Assembly (NCBI RefSeq): GCF_900114095.1
Contig: NZ_FORV01000001.1
Location: forward strand, 372,001-436,000
Origin: Sphingomonas sp. NFR04
GTDB taxonomy: Bacteria; Pseudomonadota; Alphaproteobacteria; Sphingomonadales; Sphingomonadaceae
Length of the DNA stretch: 64,000 nucleotides
Direction of reading: 5' to 3'
Part shown: positions 49,398 to 58,511 of the stretch, in pieces
Layout of the letters: each line of letters starts with the position of its first letter
Position numbering within the stretch: the stretch's first letter is position 1
The notes under the pieces: generated by a model
Seen by the model: only the letters and a program-made list of their open reading frames with translations
What the model was told of the DNA's origin: nothing
The model's database searches: none
Made by a program: the position numbers and the translations under genes

Positions 49398-51605
49398 TCA
49401 CGCGGCGCGGTCGAAGATCGGGAGGCGGGGGCGGCGGCGTTGATCGTGCGGGTCACGGTAATAGCCCCGTACCCGCTGGTAATATTGCAGCCCGTCCCCC
49501 AGTGCGAGCCGCGCGTGCCGGATATAGCTGACCCGATTGAACACAACGCCGGTGATGTCGCCGTCGAATTGTTCGAGGGTGGATCGCACCAGATCCGGCG
49601 TCGTGTGCTCCCATGGCAGGACCAGCAGCACCGCATCGGCGAGCTGACCGGCCAGTCGGGCATCGCCGGCGGCGAGGATCGGCGGCGTGTTAACGATCAC
49701 ATAGTCGAACGTTCGCCGCAGCGTCGCCAGCATGTCGGCCACCTTGCGCGAGGCGAGCAACGCCTGCGGATCGGCCGCGCTCCTGCGGGCATGGATGAAC
49801 TTCAGCGCCGGCAGCGCCGCATTCTGCTGGATGATGTCCTCCAGCGACGCCTCGCCCTGCAGATAGTCGAGCAAATCCCGCGACTCCGAGCCGGGTTGCG
49901 CCAGCGTGCTCAGGTCCGGCCGCCGCAGGTCGAGCTCCACCACGATCGCGGATCGCCCTGTGGCGGTCGCGGCCGCGGCGATCGCGACGGCCACGGTCGT
50001 CTTGCCGTCGCCGGGCAGCGGGGAGGTGACGACGACGACATTGCCGCTCTCGCGTGGCAGCGTCCGTGCCAGCTTGCGCTCGACCGATCGGGCAGCCTCG
50101 GCAAAGGTCGCATAGGGCCGTTCGGTGACCATCAGATGCGCGGGGAGATCGTCCCGCCGGTTCAGCGCCGGGATCATGCCGAAGGTGGCGAGACGGCTCA
50201 GTTCATAGACCTGCCCCGCGGTGCGGACGTGATTGTCGGTCGCCTCGGCGACGATCACATAGAGAAAGCCGAAAATCAGCGCCGCCGCCGAGGCCGCCCC
50301 CATGATCGGCATGGATCGCGGGAAGCTGGCCTGGGTGGGGCGCAACGCGGGTGAGGCCAGTGCCGCATCGGCCTTGACGACGTCGCTGAGCGTTTGCTTG
50401 AGGCGGGACAAGATCGACACATACACGCTCTGCAGGGCGGTGACGTCGCGACCATAATCGGCCAGCGGCACGCCCGTGACCCCGCGGTCCAGCGACTGGG
50501 CACGCAGGCCGGCCACATCCCCTGCCAGAGTCGTCCGCCGGGCCGCCTGCGCATTGACTTCCGCGCGCAGCTGCCGCTGCACCCGCTCCCCCTCCTCGGA
50601 TATCGTCTGGCGAACCTGCGCAAGCTCGGCCTCCGCCTTGCGCACGTCGGGATGGCCGCCGCCATAGGATGTGCGAAGCTGGGCAATCTGTGCCGTCAGC
50701 ACCCCCTCGCGCGCTTTCAGCTCGGTGAGCAGGGGCGAGACCGTCGCATCCCCGCTGGCAACCCGCGCCGCTGCCTCAGAAACGGCGGCCTTGGATGCGG
50801 CGAGTTCGGAGCCAGCGCGCGAGACCTGCGCCGCATCCCCAGCGCCGCCGACCTCCGCGTCTATCCCGTGCGCCCGGCGGTAGTTCGCGATCTTGAGCTC
50901 GGTAGACACCAATTGCTGCCGAAGCTCGCCCGCGCGCCGCCGCAGTGCCTCCGCATCGCGGATCTGCGACGCGCGGCGCTCCCGGATCTGGGTGTCCATA
51001 TAGGTCGTCGCCACCTTGTTCGCGATCCGCGCCGCCTTTTCAGGCGATGTCGAACTGACCGTGACATTGATGTAGTTGGACGTCGAATCCTGCGCGACCT
51101 TCAGGGCGGAAAGAAGCCTGTCCGTCACTTTCTCGCTCATCTGCGGCGTGACGATCAGCTTGGCCGGCGGGCCCGCGGGGAAGAAGGTGTCTGAAAACCA
51201 GCGCAGGAGCCCCGTGCTGGGGATCGGCAACGCCGGGTTGAACTCCGGGTCTCCGGTCAGCGCCAGATCCCGCACGACCTGCCGCGCGACGGCGCGGGAC
51301 TGGAGCAGCTGGATCTGGGTGTCGATCTGGTGCGCCTGGCGCATCTCGATGTCGCGGATGGAGGGCGGCGCGGTAGACGCGGCGATCGAGTCCGGCATGC
51401 CAATATCTGCGGTATCGACCCGCATGACTGCTGTTGCATTGTAGCGCGGCGCGATCATCGAGAGCACCAGCGCCGTTCCCAGCAGCGTCAGCGTGATCGT
51501 CACGATCAGGCCTCGCATGCGTCGGCGCAGGATGCGGATCAGCTCCGTCGAACCCGTGGTCATGGTTTCCGCCGCTGCCGGCCGCAATGCCTCGTGCATG
51601 GTCAC
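49398..51605 (-). CDS. Polysaccharide co-polymerase with BY-kinase domain (Wzc/GumC type)
   Basis: The 735-residue inner-membrane protein has transmembrane helices near residues 32-52 (GLIVTITLTLLGTALVLSMI) and 440-462. Between them are a Wzz domain and a long periplasmic coiled coil (about 210-400), with the Pro-rich PCP motif PALRPTQASFPRSMPIMG before TM2. The cytosolic BY-kinase (about 490-715) has Walker A TSPLPGDGKTTVAVA, Walker A' VVELDLRRPDL and Walker B VIVNTPPIL. A C-terminal Tyr cluster (YYQRVRGYYRD) is the expected autophosphorylation site. It controls chain length and export in Wzy-dependent capsule or exopolysaccharide synthesis. Divergent from the flippase gene. Confidence 0.92.
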   Translation of the reverse strand: MTMHEALRPAAAETMTTGSTELIRILRRRMRGLIVTITLTLLGTALVLSMIAPRYNATAVMRVDTADIGMPDSIAASTAPPSIRDIEMRQAHQIDTQIQLLQSRAVARQVVRDLALTGDPEFNPALPIPSTGLLRWFSDTFFPAGPPAKLIVTPQMSEKVTDRLLSALKVAQDSTSNYINVTVSSTSPEKAARIANKVATTYMDTQIRERRASQIRDAEALRRRAGELRQQLVSTELKIANYRRAHGIDAEVGGAGDAAQVSRAGSELAASKAAVSEAAARVASGDATVSPLLTELKAREGVLTAQIAQLRTSYGGGHPDVRKAEAELAQVRQTISEEGERVQRQLRAEVNAQAARRTTLAGDVAGLRAQSLDRGVTGVPLADYGRDVTALQSVYVSILSRLKQTLSDVVKADAALASPALRPTQASFPRSMPIMGAASAAALIFGFLYVIVAEATDNHVRTAGQVYELSRLATFGMIPALNRRDDLPAHLMVTERPYATFAEAARSVERKLARTLPRESGNVVVVTSPLPGDGKTTVAVAIAAAATATGRSAIVVELDLRRPDLSTLAQPGSESRDLLDYLQGEASLEDIIQQNAALPALKFIHARRSAADPQALLASRKVADMLATLRRTFDYVIVNTPPILAAGDARLAGQLADAVLLVLPWEHTTPDLVRSTLEQFDGDITGVVFNRVSYIRHARLALGDGLQYYQRVRGYYRDPHDQRRRPRLPIFDRAA

Positions 51606-51933
51606 TGGTCGTCTCGCCCCCTAGCTTCAGAACCGCGAGAGCGTACGACGGGACGGTGAGGCACGCATGGTCCATGACGGATGATAGGACCGTCTTTTTG
51701 CGCCGATGGGCACTCGCCCAAAGGGATGAGGTGCAGTTCCACACGAACGCTGCATGACGCGCCGGGCTATCCCATAAGCGACATAGCCAATCCCCGCACA
51801 ATGCTGCGATGACGCTGCGCGACGCAACGCCAGCGGCCGCGGCAACTCGAGCCGGCGGGCGTGGAGCGCTGGCATCTTCGACGGGAGAGAAACGCTTGCA
51901 GCGCAAACCCACAGCAGCGCACTGGGGCAGCCG
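51606..51933. other. Divergent spacer between Wzc-type and flippase genes
   Basis: This 328-bp spacer holds the promoters of two divergent polysaccharide genes. I see no gene in it and no convincing long palindrome. Short open frames here lack ribosome sites and recognisable protein features. Confidence 0.5.
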
Positions 51934-53310
51934 GTGAGCGAGAATCCTTCCGACTGCACTGCTCCATGCGTTCGGGCGGCGGATGCATCCCCCGCACCCG
52001 CCTCGATCCTTCGCTTTGCGCGGAACGCGCTCCACTTGCTCACCGGCAATGCGGCTTCGGTCGGTCTGGGCATGATCACCCTCGCCTTCACCGCGCAGAT
52101 TCTCGGACCAGCCTTGTTCGGCATCCTGGCAACGATTGAAGGCTATTGCCGGATGGTGGACCAAGTCGTTCGTCTGGAAACGTGGCAGGCGCTGATCCGC
52201 TACGGCGCAGAGACGCTCGAGACAGGCACCGGCAGCCGCTTTCGCAGCCTGATCCGGCTGGGCCTGGTGCTGGATTTCGGCGGCGCCGCACTGGCCGCGC
52301 TGATCGCGCTCGCAGGCGTGTCGCTGGTAGGGCCGTGGCTCGGCTGGGGCGCCGCAGAAGCAACGATGGCGCGGATCTACTGCATCACCGTTCTGTTCGG
52401 GATCTCGTCCACACCCATCGCGGTGCTGCGTCTGTTCGATCGGTTTGCCGTGGTCGCCTGGATCGAGCCGGTGCTGGCGCTGGCCCGTCTGGGCGGAGTC
52501 ATCGTCATCTGGGCGTTGAACGGCTCGATCTGGCCGTTGCTCATCCTCGGCATCGCCCTGCAATGTTGCCAGCGGCTGGTGCTTGGCTGGTGCGGCTGGC
52601 GAGAACTGATGCGCCAGGGCCATGCGGGCGTACTCCAGGCACCCCTGAAGGGCGCGAAGCAGATGTTCCCGGGCTTTCGGCGCTATCTGTTCGCCGCCAA
52701 CGCCACCCTGCTGATCCGCAAGAGCACGCAGGAACTGGATCTGCTGGTGGTCGCCGCATATGCCGGCCCCACCGGTGCCGGCATCTATCAGCTCGTCCGC
52801 AAATTCACGCTCGCCGCCACCAAGGCGGGAGCGATGGTACAACAGGTGGTATACCCCGATCTGGCGCGAACCTGGGCTCGCCGGGACCTCCCCGCCTTTG
52901 TCTCGACGATCCGGCAGATGGAAGCGGTGACACTGACGTTCGGTCTGCTGCTCTTCGCATCCGCCTGCCTGGCCAGCGATCGCATCGTGGCGATCCTCGG
53001 TGGCGGGCAATTCGAGGACGCCGTGCATCCGCTTATCGCACAAACCTTCGCCGGCCTGTTGTTCCTCTCCGGCAGTGCGCTGAAGCCGGGTCTCGCCTCG
53101 ATGGGACTGCAGATGGCGATGATGCCCCCCACGATCCTCGCTGCGTGCATTTTCTACCTGGTGCTATTTCTAGCGGTCCCGCAGATCGGCGTCGTCGGCG
53201 CCAGCCTGGCCCATATCGCCTTCAACCTTATTCTGCTGCCTGCATCTCTTCTGATCTGCAGTCGGGGCTTGCGAGCGGCCGAGCAAGCTCCTTCGGCCGG
53301 GACAGGTTGA
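51934..53310 (+). CDS. Oligosaccharide flippase (Wzx/MOP family)
   Basis: The 458-residue polytopic protein has about 12 hydrophobic helices starting at residue 35 (HLLTGNAASVGLGMITLAFT). ILGPALFGILATIEGYCRMV is the typical loop of the polysaccharide transporter family, and RKSTQELDLLVVAAYAGPTG the conserved central segment. It should flip undecaprenyl-linked repeat units to the periplasm. GTG 51934 is the start, with GGGG 8-10 bases upstream. Its last 83 bases overlap, tail to tail, the 3' end of the LuxR gene on the other strand. Confidence 0.88.
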   Translation: MSENPSDCTAPCVRAADASPAPASILRFARNALHLLTGNAASVGLGMITLAFTAQILGPALFGILATIEGYCRMVDQVVRLETWQALIRYGAETLETGTGSRFRSLIRLGLVLDFGGAALAALIALAGVSLVGPWLGWGAAEATMARIYCITVLFGISSTPIAVLRLFDRFAVVAWIEPVLALARLGGVIVIWALNGSIWPLLILGIALQCCQRLVLGWCGWRELMRQGHAGVLQAPLKGAKQMFPGFRRYLFAANATLLIRKSTQELDLLVVAAYAGPTGAGIYQLVRKFTLAATKAGAMVQQVVYPDLARTWARRDLPAFVSTIRQMEAVTLTFGLLLFASACLASDRIVAILGGGQFEDAVHPLIAQTFAGLLFLSGSALKPGLASMGLQMAMMPPTILAACIFYLVLFLAVPQIGVVGASLAHIAFNLILLPASLLICSRGLRAAEQAPSAGTG

Positions 53311-53941
53311 AGCCCCGGCTCGCAGCCCAGATCGCTGCCTGTGTGCGGTTTTGCACGCGCAGCTTACGAAGGATCGCCTTGATATGCACCTTCACGGTCG
53401 CATCCGCGATATTCAACCGGCGCGAGATGATCTTGTTGGGGTCGCCATCCATGAGGCAGCGCAGAATCTCGATCTCACGGCTCGACAGCGGCACCCCGGA
53501 GGTGCCGACCTGCCCCTCGTTCCAGATGATCTGCGGCACCGAGTGGATCAGCGAGTCGGCTACTTCGGAGGGCAGCACCCGCTCGCCCATCGCGACAAGC
53601 CGCAGGGCCCCGGCCAGCGGTTCGCAGGAGATCGCCTTGACGAGGTATCCATCGACGGAGCCGCTGGCAAAAGCCTTGCCGACGTCTTCAAGACGATATT
53701 GATCGATCATCAGTACGATACGTGTCGTACTTGACGCTTCTCGAATATGCCGACAGGTCTCTATTCCCTCGTCCACATCATGCGCGTCGACGATCACAAG
53801 ATCGGAACGGACGAGATCGATAGACCCACTCTGCGCGCCGGCGGCGTCCACAACAAAGTTCTGATCTATCAATATTCTACGGAGCCCTTCTCGAATTATC
53901 TCGCTCTTTCCGATAATGGACACATGCAACTGACGGTTCAT
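53228..53941 (-). CDS. NarL/LuxR-family response regulator
   Basis: The 237-residue protein has a receiver domain (about 5-125) with the phosphoacceptor Asp in SDLVIVDAHD and the Lys of YLVKAI. A LuxR helix-turn-helix follows (about 152-215): VPLSSREIEILRCLMDGDPN, KIISRRLNIADATVKVHIKA, ILRKLRVQNRTQAAIWA. No sensor kinase is adjacent. It overlaps the flippase 3' end and lies between flippase and glycosyltransferase operon, so control of the polysaccharide genes is likely. An AT-rich stretch 53942-54081 separates it from the next operon. Confidence 0.88.
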   Translation of the reverse strand: MNRQLHVSIIGKSEIIREGLRRILIDQNFVVDAAGAQSGSIDLVRSDLVIVDAHDVDEGIETCRHIREASSTTRIVLMIDQYRLEDVGKAFASGSVDGYLVKAISCEPLAGALRLVAMGERVLPSEVADSLIHSVPQIIWNEGQVGTSGVPLSSREIEILRCLMDGDPNKIISRRLNIADATVKVHIKAILRKLRVQNRTQAAIWAASRGFNLSRPKELARPLASPDCRSEEMQAAE

Positions 53942-54081
53942 CGCGCCCCTCCCCCATTTAGGTTTCAGTTAGCAGATAAGCATCTGTAAAGTCGCCTTTT
54001 TTGATATCGTTCCGCAAATTCGAAACGTTTCTACCCGGATACAGTCTTTTGGATGATTAAGTATACATTAATTTGAGGTAT

Positions 54082-55191
54082 TCATTGCCACAGATTGGTA
54101 CATCTGGGCGCCACGTGACCATCAATCAGGTCGATCCACGACTCTGGAGTAGCTCGTTTGACCCATGTTTGACCGGATGCCTGCGCCGCCAAATGGGCGC
54201 GAAATGATGGATCCTGCATCACCTGCAGCAGCGCCTGACCCAGCGCGTGAACGTCGCCATTCGCCACAAGCAGGCCGTTTCGTCCGTGCTCGATCAACTC
54301 GCTCGGTCCGTAGTCGCAATCAAAGGCCACCACGGCCATGCGTGCCCTCATCGCTTCGAGCAACACGTTCGGAAAGCCCTCATAGCGCGAGGGGAGGACG
54401 AAGCAGGAGCCGGTCGAGACCCAGGATCCTGGTACCTCGCTGAGCCCTGGCAGGCGAACGCGTCCGGCGAGACCCAATCGCTCCACCTGGCGCTCCAGTT
54501 GCTGCCGATCGGGCCCTTCGCCCCAAATGACCAGCTGCCAGGCGGGCACTGCGCCGGCGATGGCGGAGAACGCATCGAGCAGCAGGTCAAACCCCTTCTG
54601 GGCCGTCAGCCTGCCGACGGCCACCAGTACGGGGAGATCGGGCGCTACGGGCTGCGGACCCCGCGATCGATCCATGGGGTTGGGGAGAACCACCGCGCGT
54701 GCGCGCTGCCCTGCTGGCAGGCAGGCGCGGCTGCGCTCGGTCTGCAATACGATCTGTGCCGCCCGCGCATACAGCACCCGAAGCGCGAAATTCCACGCTG
54801 GGCTCATAGCTTGACGCTGCGGGTTGTTGCGCTCGGCCACGATGGTCGGAATGCCCGTGCCGGAAGCGGAGATCAGCGAAAGGACGTTGATCTTGGTGAG
54901 AAAGGATACGAGCACCGTGAACTGCCGCGCGCGCAGGAGCCGCCGCAGCGCGGCCAGGCGGCGGGCCACGGCCCACCACTTTGCCACGCCGCCGCTGTGC
55001 GGCGGCAGGTCCAGCCTCTCAAGCCGCACGTCGGGATGAAAGCTGTTGAAGGGCGGTGACGCGGGGCTGTCGAACGCCACGACCGTTACCTGCCAGCCCC
55101 GCTCGATCGCGGCACGCGAGACGATCTCGATCACGCGTTCGGCGCCCCCGGCATGAAGGCCTGCCAGGACAAAGGCGACGTGAACCGTCAC
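54082..55191 (-). CDS. GT4-family glycosyltransferase
   Basis: The 369-residue GT-B enzyme begins MTVHVAFVLAGLHAGGAERV (GGAER is the usual GT4 N-terminal motif) and carries VAVGRLTAQKGFDLLLDAF (about residue 195) and the donor-site SRYEGFPNVLLEAMRARMAV. It probably adds one sugar of the repeat unit from a nucleotide-sugar donor. GTG 55191 is the start: GGAGGAGGTG precedes it and it overlaps the stop of the HAD gene by 4 bases. It is the last gene of the seven-gene leftward operon. Confidence 0.9.
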   Translation of the reverse strand: MTVHVAFVLAGLHAGGAERVIEIVSRAAIERGWQVTVVAFDSPASPPFNSFHPDVRLERLDLPPHSGGVAKWWAVARRLAALRRLLRARQFTVLVSFLTKINVLSLISASGTGIPTIVAERNNPQRQAMSPAWNFALRVLYARAAQIVLQTERSRACLPAGQRARAVVLPNPMDRSRGPQPVAPDLPVLVAVGRLTAQKGFDLLLDAFSAIAGAVPAWQLVIWGEGPDRQQLERQVERLGLAGRVRLPGLSEVPGSWVSTGSCFVLPSRYEGFPNVLLEAMRARMAVVAFDCDYGPSELIEHGRNGLLVANGDVHALGQALLQVMQDPSFRAHLAAQASGQTWVKRATPESWIDLIDGHVAPRCTNLWQ

Positions 55192-55892
55192 GCCCACCTC
55201 CTCCGCCTGACCGCAAGCAGGTCCTCGACCAGGCCCGGCGTCAGCGCTTCCAGCGAGGCGATCTCTGCGTCGGCCGCGTGATGCGGGCTCGGCGGCACCC
55301 GGGGGTGGATCGCGCCGGGCCGATTGATCTGGACGGTGCTCCACCCGAGCCGGGCCGGTGTTATGAAATCCTTGGCCGGGTTGTCGGCGACGTAAAGAAA
55401 TCCGGTCGCTGTCCCCTTGCGGCTGGCGTGAACCACCTCGAAGGCGCGCCGATGCGGCTTCCAGAAGCAGCGCCCCCAATCATCGGTGCAGATGATCGGA
55501 TCAATGTTGAAACGGCGCAGGCCGAGCGCGTCGATCTTTCGCCGCTGGCTTTCCGCAGCGCCGTCGGTGATGAGCGCCATCGACCAATCGCAGGGCAATT
55601 GCAGGAATGCGAGCGCGTCGGGCTCCAGCGCGATGTCCGGCAGGTGCGCGCGATAGCGGATGACGCATTGATCGATCAGTCCGGGTTCCGGCGTAACCCC
55701 CAGCGCAGCCAGCGTGGCGTCGAACAGCCTGGTGGTGACGCCCTGGCGTCGCAGGCTGCATGCGGTTTCGCGGAAACCGTGCGTGCCCAGGGTGGCGTCC
55801 GCCCATTCCCCGACGGCGGCGAGCCCGCTCCGGATATAGCCCTCCTCCAGGTAGAGCGTGTCGTCCAGATCGAGAACGATGGTGGTCGTCAT
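55188..55892 (-). CDS. HAD-superfamily hydrolase
   Basis: The 234-residue protein has motif I TIVLDLDDTLYLEEGYIRSG with the nucleophile Asp8, motif II ALITDGAA, motif III Lys in FWKPHRRAFEVV and motif IV FLYVADNPAKDF. A helical cap lies after motif I. It is probably a phosphatase acting on a sugar or small-molecule phosphate. Pairing with the overlapping ATP-grasp gene (4-base overlap) suggests sequential steps on one polysaccharide precursor. Substrate unknown. Confidence 0.85.
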   Translation of the reverse strand: MTTTIVLDLDDTLYLEEGYIRSGLAAVGEWADATLGTHGFRETACSLRRQGVTTRLFDATLAALGVTPEPGLIDQCVIRYRAHLPDIALEPDALAFLQLPCDWSMALITDGAAESQRRKIDALGLRRFNIDPIICTDDWGRCFWKPHRRAFEVVHASRKGTATGFLYVADNPAKDFITPARLGWSTVQINRPGAIHPRVPPSPHHAADAEIASLEALTPGLVEDLLAVRRRRWA

Positions 55893-56911
55893 GACTGGAC
55901 GAACACCGCTGCATCGTAGCGCAGCATCATGACCCCCTCCGCCCAGTCGTTGCCCGCGGTGCTTGGCATCCCCAGCCGGCTTTCGAGCAGCCAGCGGGCG
56001 AAATGCGCGCCGGCGTGGTCCGCCAGCGGGAAGCCGCCGCCGAACCTGGCATTGATCTCGAAGACGCTCGCTGTCGCGTCCGGGTTGATCATCGCCTGGT
56101 AGCAGAGCACCCCCGACGCGTCCGGCAGCTGGGCGGCCATCGCCTCGGCAGCCTCGATGAGCCGGGGGGCGCGCCGCGTGACGCCCTTCTCCACCTCCCC
56201 CGCGCGCACGCTGATCCGGCGATGCGGCACGACGGCCCGAAGCCGGCCCGCATCGTCGAAATACATGTTCACCGTCCACTCGTCGCCGGTCAGCAGCGCC
56301 TGCACGATCATCGGTTCGGCTTCGTCGCGCGGCAGTTCGTCCGGCCCACGAGCGATCAGGATCGCGCGGCTGGCGCTCCCGTGCCGCGGTTTGACGATGG
56401 CCGGCCAGGTCCAGTCACCGGGTTTCTCCCGCACCTCGTCGAGCGTGACCGTGCGGGGGTTGGCGACGCCACAACGATCGAGGAACTGCGCGGTGGCCAG
56501 CTTGTCCCGCGCCATGCCCACCACGTCGGGCGCGCTGATCGCGACGCGGGCGCCGGCCTGCTCGAAGCGCTCCCTGGCTCGCGCCAGGGGCAGCAATTCG
56601 GGATCGATCGTCGGCACCACGAGCGCCACCTTCCGATCGCGGACGATCGCCAACAGGGCGTCGACATAGCCGGGCGCGGTCGCTTCGGGCACCGGATAGG
56701 CCCCATCGGCGAGATGGCAGGCGGCGCTGAGAAGCGGCTGCTTGTCGCACGCCAGCACCTCCAGATCGATGCCGAGCTCCGCACCGCCGCGGCGGAATGC
56801 CTCGATCAACCCCGCGCGTCGGCCGGCCGAGGTGATCAGGATGGTCAGATGGTGCTGCATCCTGCGCCGCGATCCGTGCCGGTCGAGCGTGGACGCGTTG
56901 AGATGGAGCAT
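55889..56911 (-). CDS. ATP-grasp domain protein
   Basis: The 340-residue enzyme has a Rossmann-like N-terminus (TILITSAGRRAGLIEAF) followed by an ATP-grasp fold: MARDKLATAQFLDRCGVANP, WPAIVKPRHGSASRAILIA, a central EPMIVQALLTGDEWTVNMYF, and the metal-ligand region VFEINARFGGGFPLADHAGA. It resembles carbamoyl-phosphate-synthase-like ligases that join a carboxylate to an amine or phosphate. In polysaccharide loci such proteins may attach an amino acid to a sugar acid or amino sugar; the substrate is not known. The start at 56911 has GGGAGG upstream; ATG 56860 is an alternative. Confidence 0.82.
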   Translation of the reverse strand: MLHLNASTLDRHGSRRRMQHHLTILITSAGRRAGLIEAFRRGGAELGIDLEVLACDKQPLLSAACHLADGAYPVPEATAPGYVDALLAIVRDRKVALVVPTIDPELLPLARARERFEQAGARVAISAPDVVGMARDKLATAQFLDRCGVANPRTVTLDEVREKPGDWTWPAIVKPRHGSASRAILIARGPDELPRDEAEPMIVQALLTGDEWTVNMYFDDAGRLRAVVPHRRISVRAGEVEKGVTRRAPRLIEAAEAMAAQLPDASGVLCYQAMINPDATASVFEINARFGGGFPLADHAGAHFARWLLESRLGMPSTAGNDWAEGVMMLRYDAAVFVQS

Positions 56912-56913
56912 GG

Positions 56914-57603
56914 CTAAAGAACCTCCCGAATGGCGACGAAGGCTTCGGCGGCGTCGCGGTGCACCGTGGCGCCGCGCAGCGTGGCAAGTGCGCGGATGGC
57001 TTCCAGAGACCGCTCGTTGGGAAAAGCGCAGGCCTGCGAATGGAAGCATGCGAACGCGGCGAGCTTGCGCTCCAGGGTAGCGCCGATATCGATATAGACG
57101 TTGGGAACGAACGGCGGATGCAGCACCGGTGTGGACCAGTTCGTCTCCGACAGCGTTTCATAGGCGAACACTTGGGTTGGATAGTCGGCCCGCCTTGGGC
57201 GAAGCGCGACCATCGCCGACTGGAACACCCGCTGGTGATCTACATGGATGTCGCCGGGGAACGGCAGGAAGACGATGGTGGGACGGACCGCGTCGATCGC
57301 TGCGCCGATATGCGCGTTGATCGCCGCCTGCGGCACCTGGTCGAGCTCGGCCGCGGGCAAGTCGAGGAAATAGGTTGCCGTCACGTTCAGCATTGCGTGG
57401 GCAGCGCGCGCTTCGGCACGCACCTGTTGCACCCGCTCGTCTGAATAGCGCGGCGCCGTTCCGCGAGTGACCACAACGACTTCCACCAGCACGCCCTCGT
57501 CGTGCAGCCGCGCGATCGTGCCGCCACAGCCAAGCACCTCGTCGTCCGGATGCGGCGCAACGACGAGCGCACGTGCGCCTGCGGGGAAGGCGGTCCGCTT
57601 CAT
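56914..57603 (-). CDS. PIG-L family deacetylase
   Basis: The 229-residue enzyme has the PIG-L/LmbE signature ALVVAPHPDDEVLGCGGTIA with the metal-binding HPDDE (about residues 17-21) and the second metal region FPFPGDIHVDHQRVFQSA, with LP before it. These zinc enzymes remove N-acetyl groups from GlcNAc-type substrates. The start codon overlaps the stop of the formyltransferase gene, so the two are coupled. Deacetylation followed by N-formylation of the same amino sugar is a plausible pathway. Confidence 0.9.
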   Translation of the reverse strand: MKRTAFPAGARALVVAPHPDDEVLGCGGTIARLHDEGVLVEVVVVTRGTAPRYSDERVQQVRAEARAAHAMLNVTATYFLDLPAAELDQVPQAAINAHIGAAIDAVRPTIVFLPFPGDIHVDHQRVFQSAMVALRPRRADYPTQVFAYETLSETNWSTPVLHPPFVPNVYIDIGATLERKLAAFACFHSQACAFPNERSLEAIRALATLRGATVHRDAAEAFVAIREVL

Positions 57604-58511
57604 GCTGCACCCAGGATGCTGTGCGGACGGGGCGGCGACCCGTCCGGCGTTTCCCACTCGGTGATGACCAGAGCGCCGCCGTCCCCGCACCGCACCGTGA
57701 AGCCTTCCCCGGACCGCGCGAGGACCTGCCCCGGCACTGCATGATGCCGGTCCGCGGCGGGGGCCGGCTCGGCCGACCACAGGATGATGCGTGTGCCGCC
57801 GCACGTCGAGAAGGCGCCGGGATACGGCCGGCCGGCCGCGCGAATGAGGCGTTGCACTTCGTGCGCCGGCCTGTTCCAGTCGATCCGGCCATCCTCCGGC
57901 CGCCGCCGCGTCGCCCATGTGGCGAACCGTGGATCCTGGACCGTTCCCGACATGTTGCCGCGCGCCAATCTGGGCAGCGTCTCGTCGAGCAGATCGGCCA
58001 GGGCGGCCATGTGCTTGCGGTACAGGCTGCCCGCCGTCTCGTCCGGCGCGACGTGGAAGAAGCGCTGGCCCAGGATATCGCCGCTGTCGACGTCTTCGTC
58101 GATGTAGAACAGCGTCGAGGCTGTGATTTTCTCGTCGAGCAGGATCGTCCACGGGATCACCGCGCGCCCCCGCAGGCGTGGCAGCGGCGCGGGGTGGTAG
58201 CCGACGACGCGCCCGCCGGCGGCAGCGCGGAACGCCGGCCCGCAAAGCTGGGACCAGCCGATGACGAACACCATGTCCGCCGCCAGCGTATCCAGCGTAT
58301 CGATGAATTCGGGACTGTTGACGTTGCGGACGAAGATCGTATCGACGCCGGCCGCGGCCGCCGGGGCGGCCAGATCGACAAAGTCCGAATGCCGGTGCGA
58401 CAGATCCGGTGGGAGCGTGGCGACGGCCGCAAGGCGCCAGTCCGGCGCGCGCAGGAAGGCATCCAGCGCCACGCGGGAGCCCTCAACCGCGCCGATGAGA
58501 ATGGCTTGCAT
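57600..58511 (-). CDS. Formyltransferase-family protein, probable sugar N-formyltransferase
   Basis: This 303-residue enzyme has an N10-formyl-tetrahydrofolate formyltransferase fold (about 1-200) and a C-terminal Fmt-like domain (about 205-300). Key segments are MVFVIGWSQLCG, VVGYHPAPLPRLRGRAVIPW with catalytic His106, and LFYIDEDVDSGDILGQ with Asp142. The usual catalytic Asn two residues before the His is Gly104. RGRxxxPW and DSGDIL resemble the ArnA and sugar-formyltransferase group more than methionyl-tRNA formyltransferase, as the polysaccharide context suggests. It overlaps the deacetylase gene by 4 bases and the upstream glycosyltransferase by 29 bases. Confidence 0.82.
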   Translation of the reverse strand: MQAILIGAVEGSRVALDAFLRAPDWRLAAVATLPPDLSHRHSDFVDLAAPAAAAGVDTIFVRNVNSPEFIDTLDTLAADMVFVIGWSQLCGPAFRAAAGGRVVGYHPAPLPRLRGRAVIPWTILLDEKITASTLFYIDEDVDSGDILGQRFFHVAPDETAGSLYRKHMAALADLLDETLPRLARGNMSGTVQDPRFATWATRRRPEDGRIDWNRPAHEVQRLIRAAGRPYPGAFSTCGGTRIILWSAEPAPAADRHHAVPGQVLARSGEGFTVRCGDGGALVITEWETPDGSPPRPHSILGAA

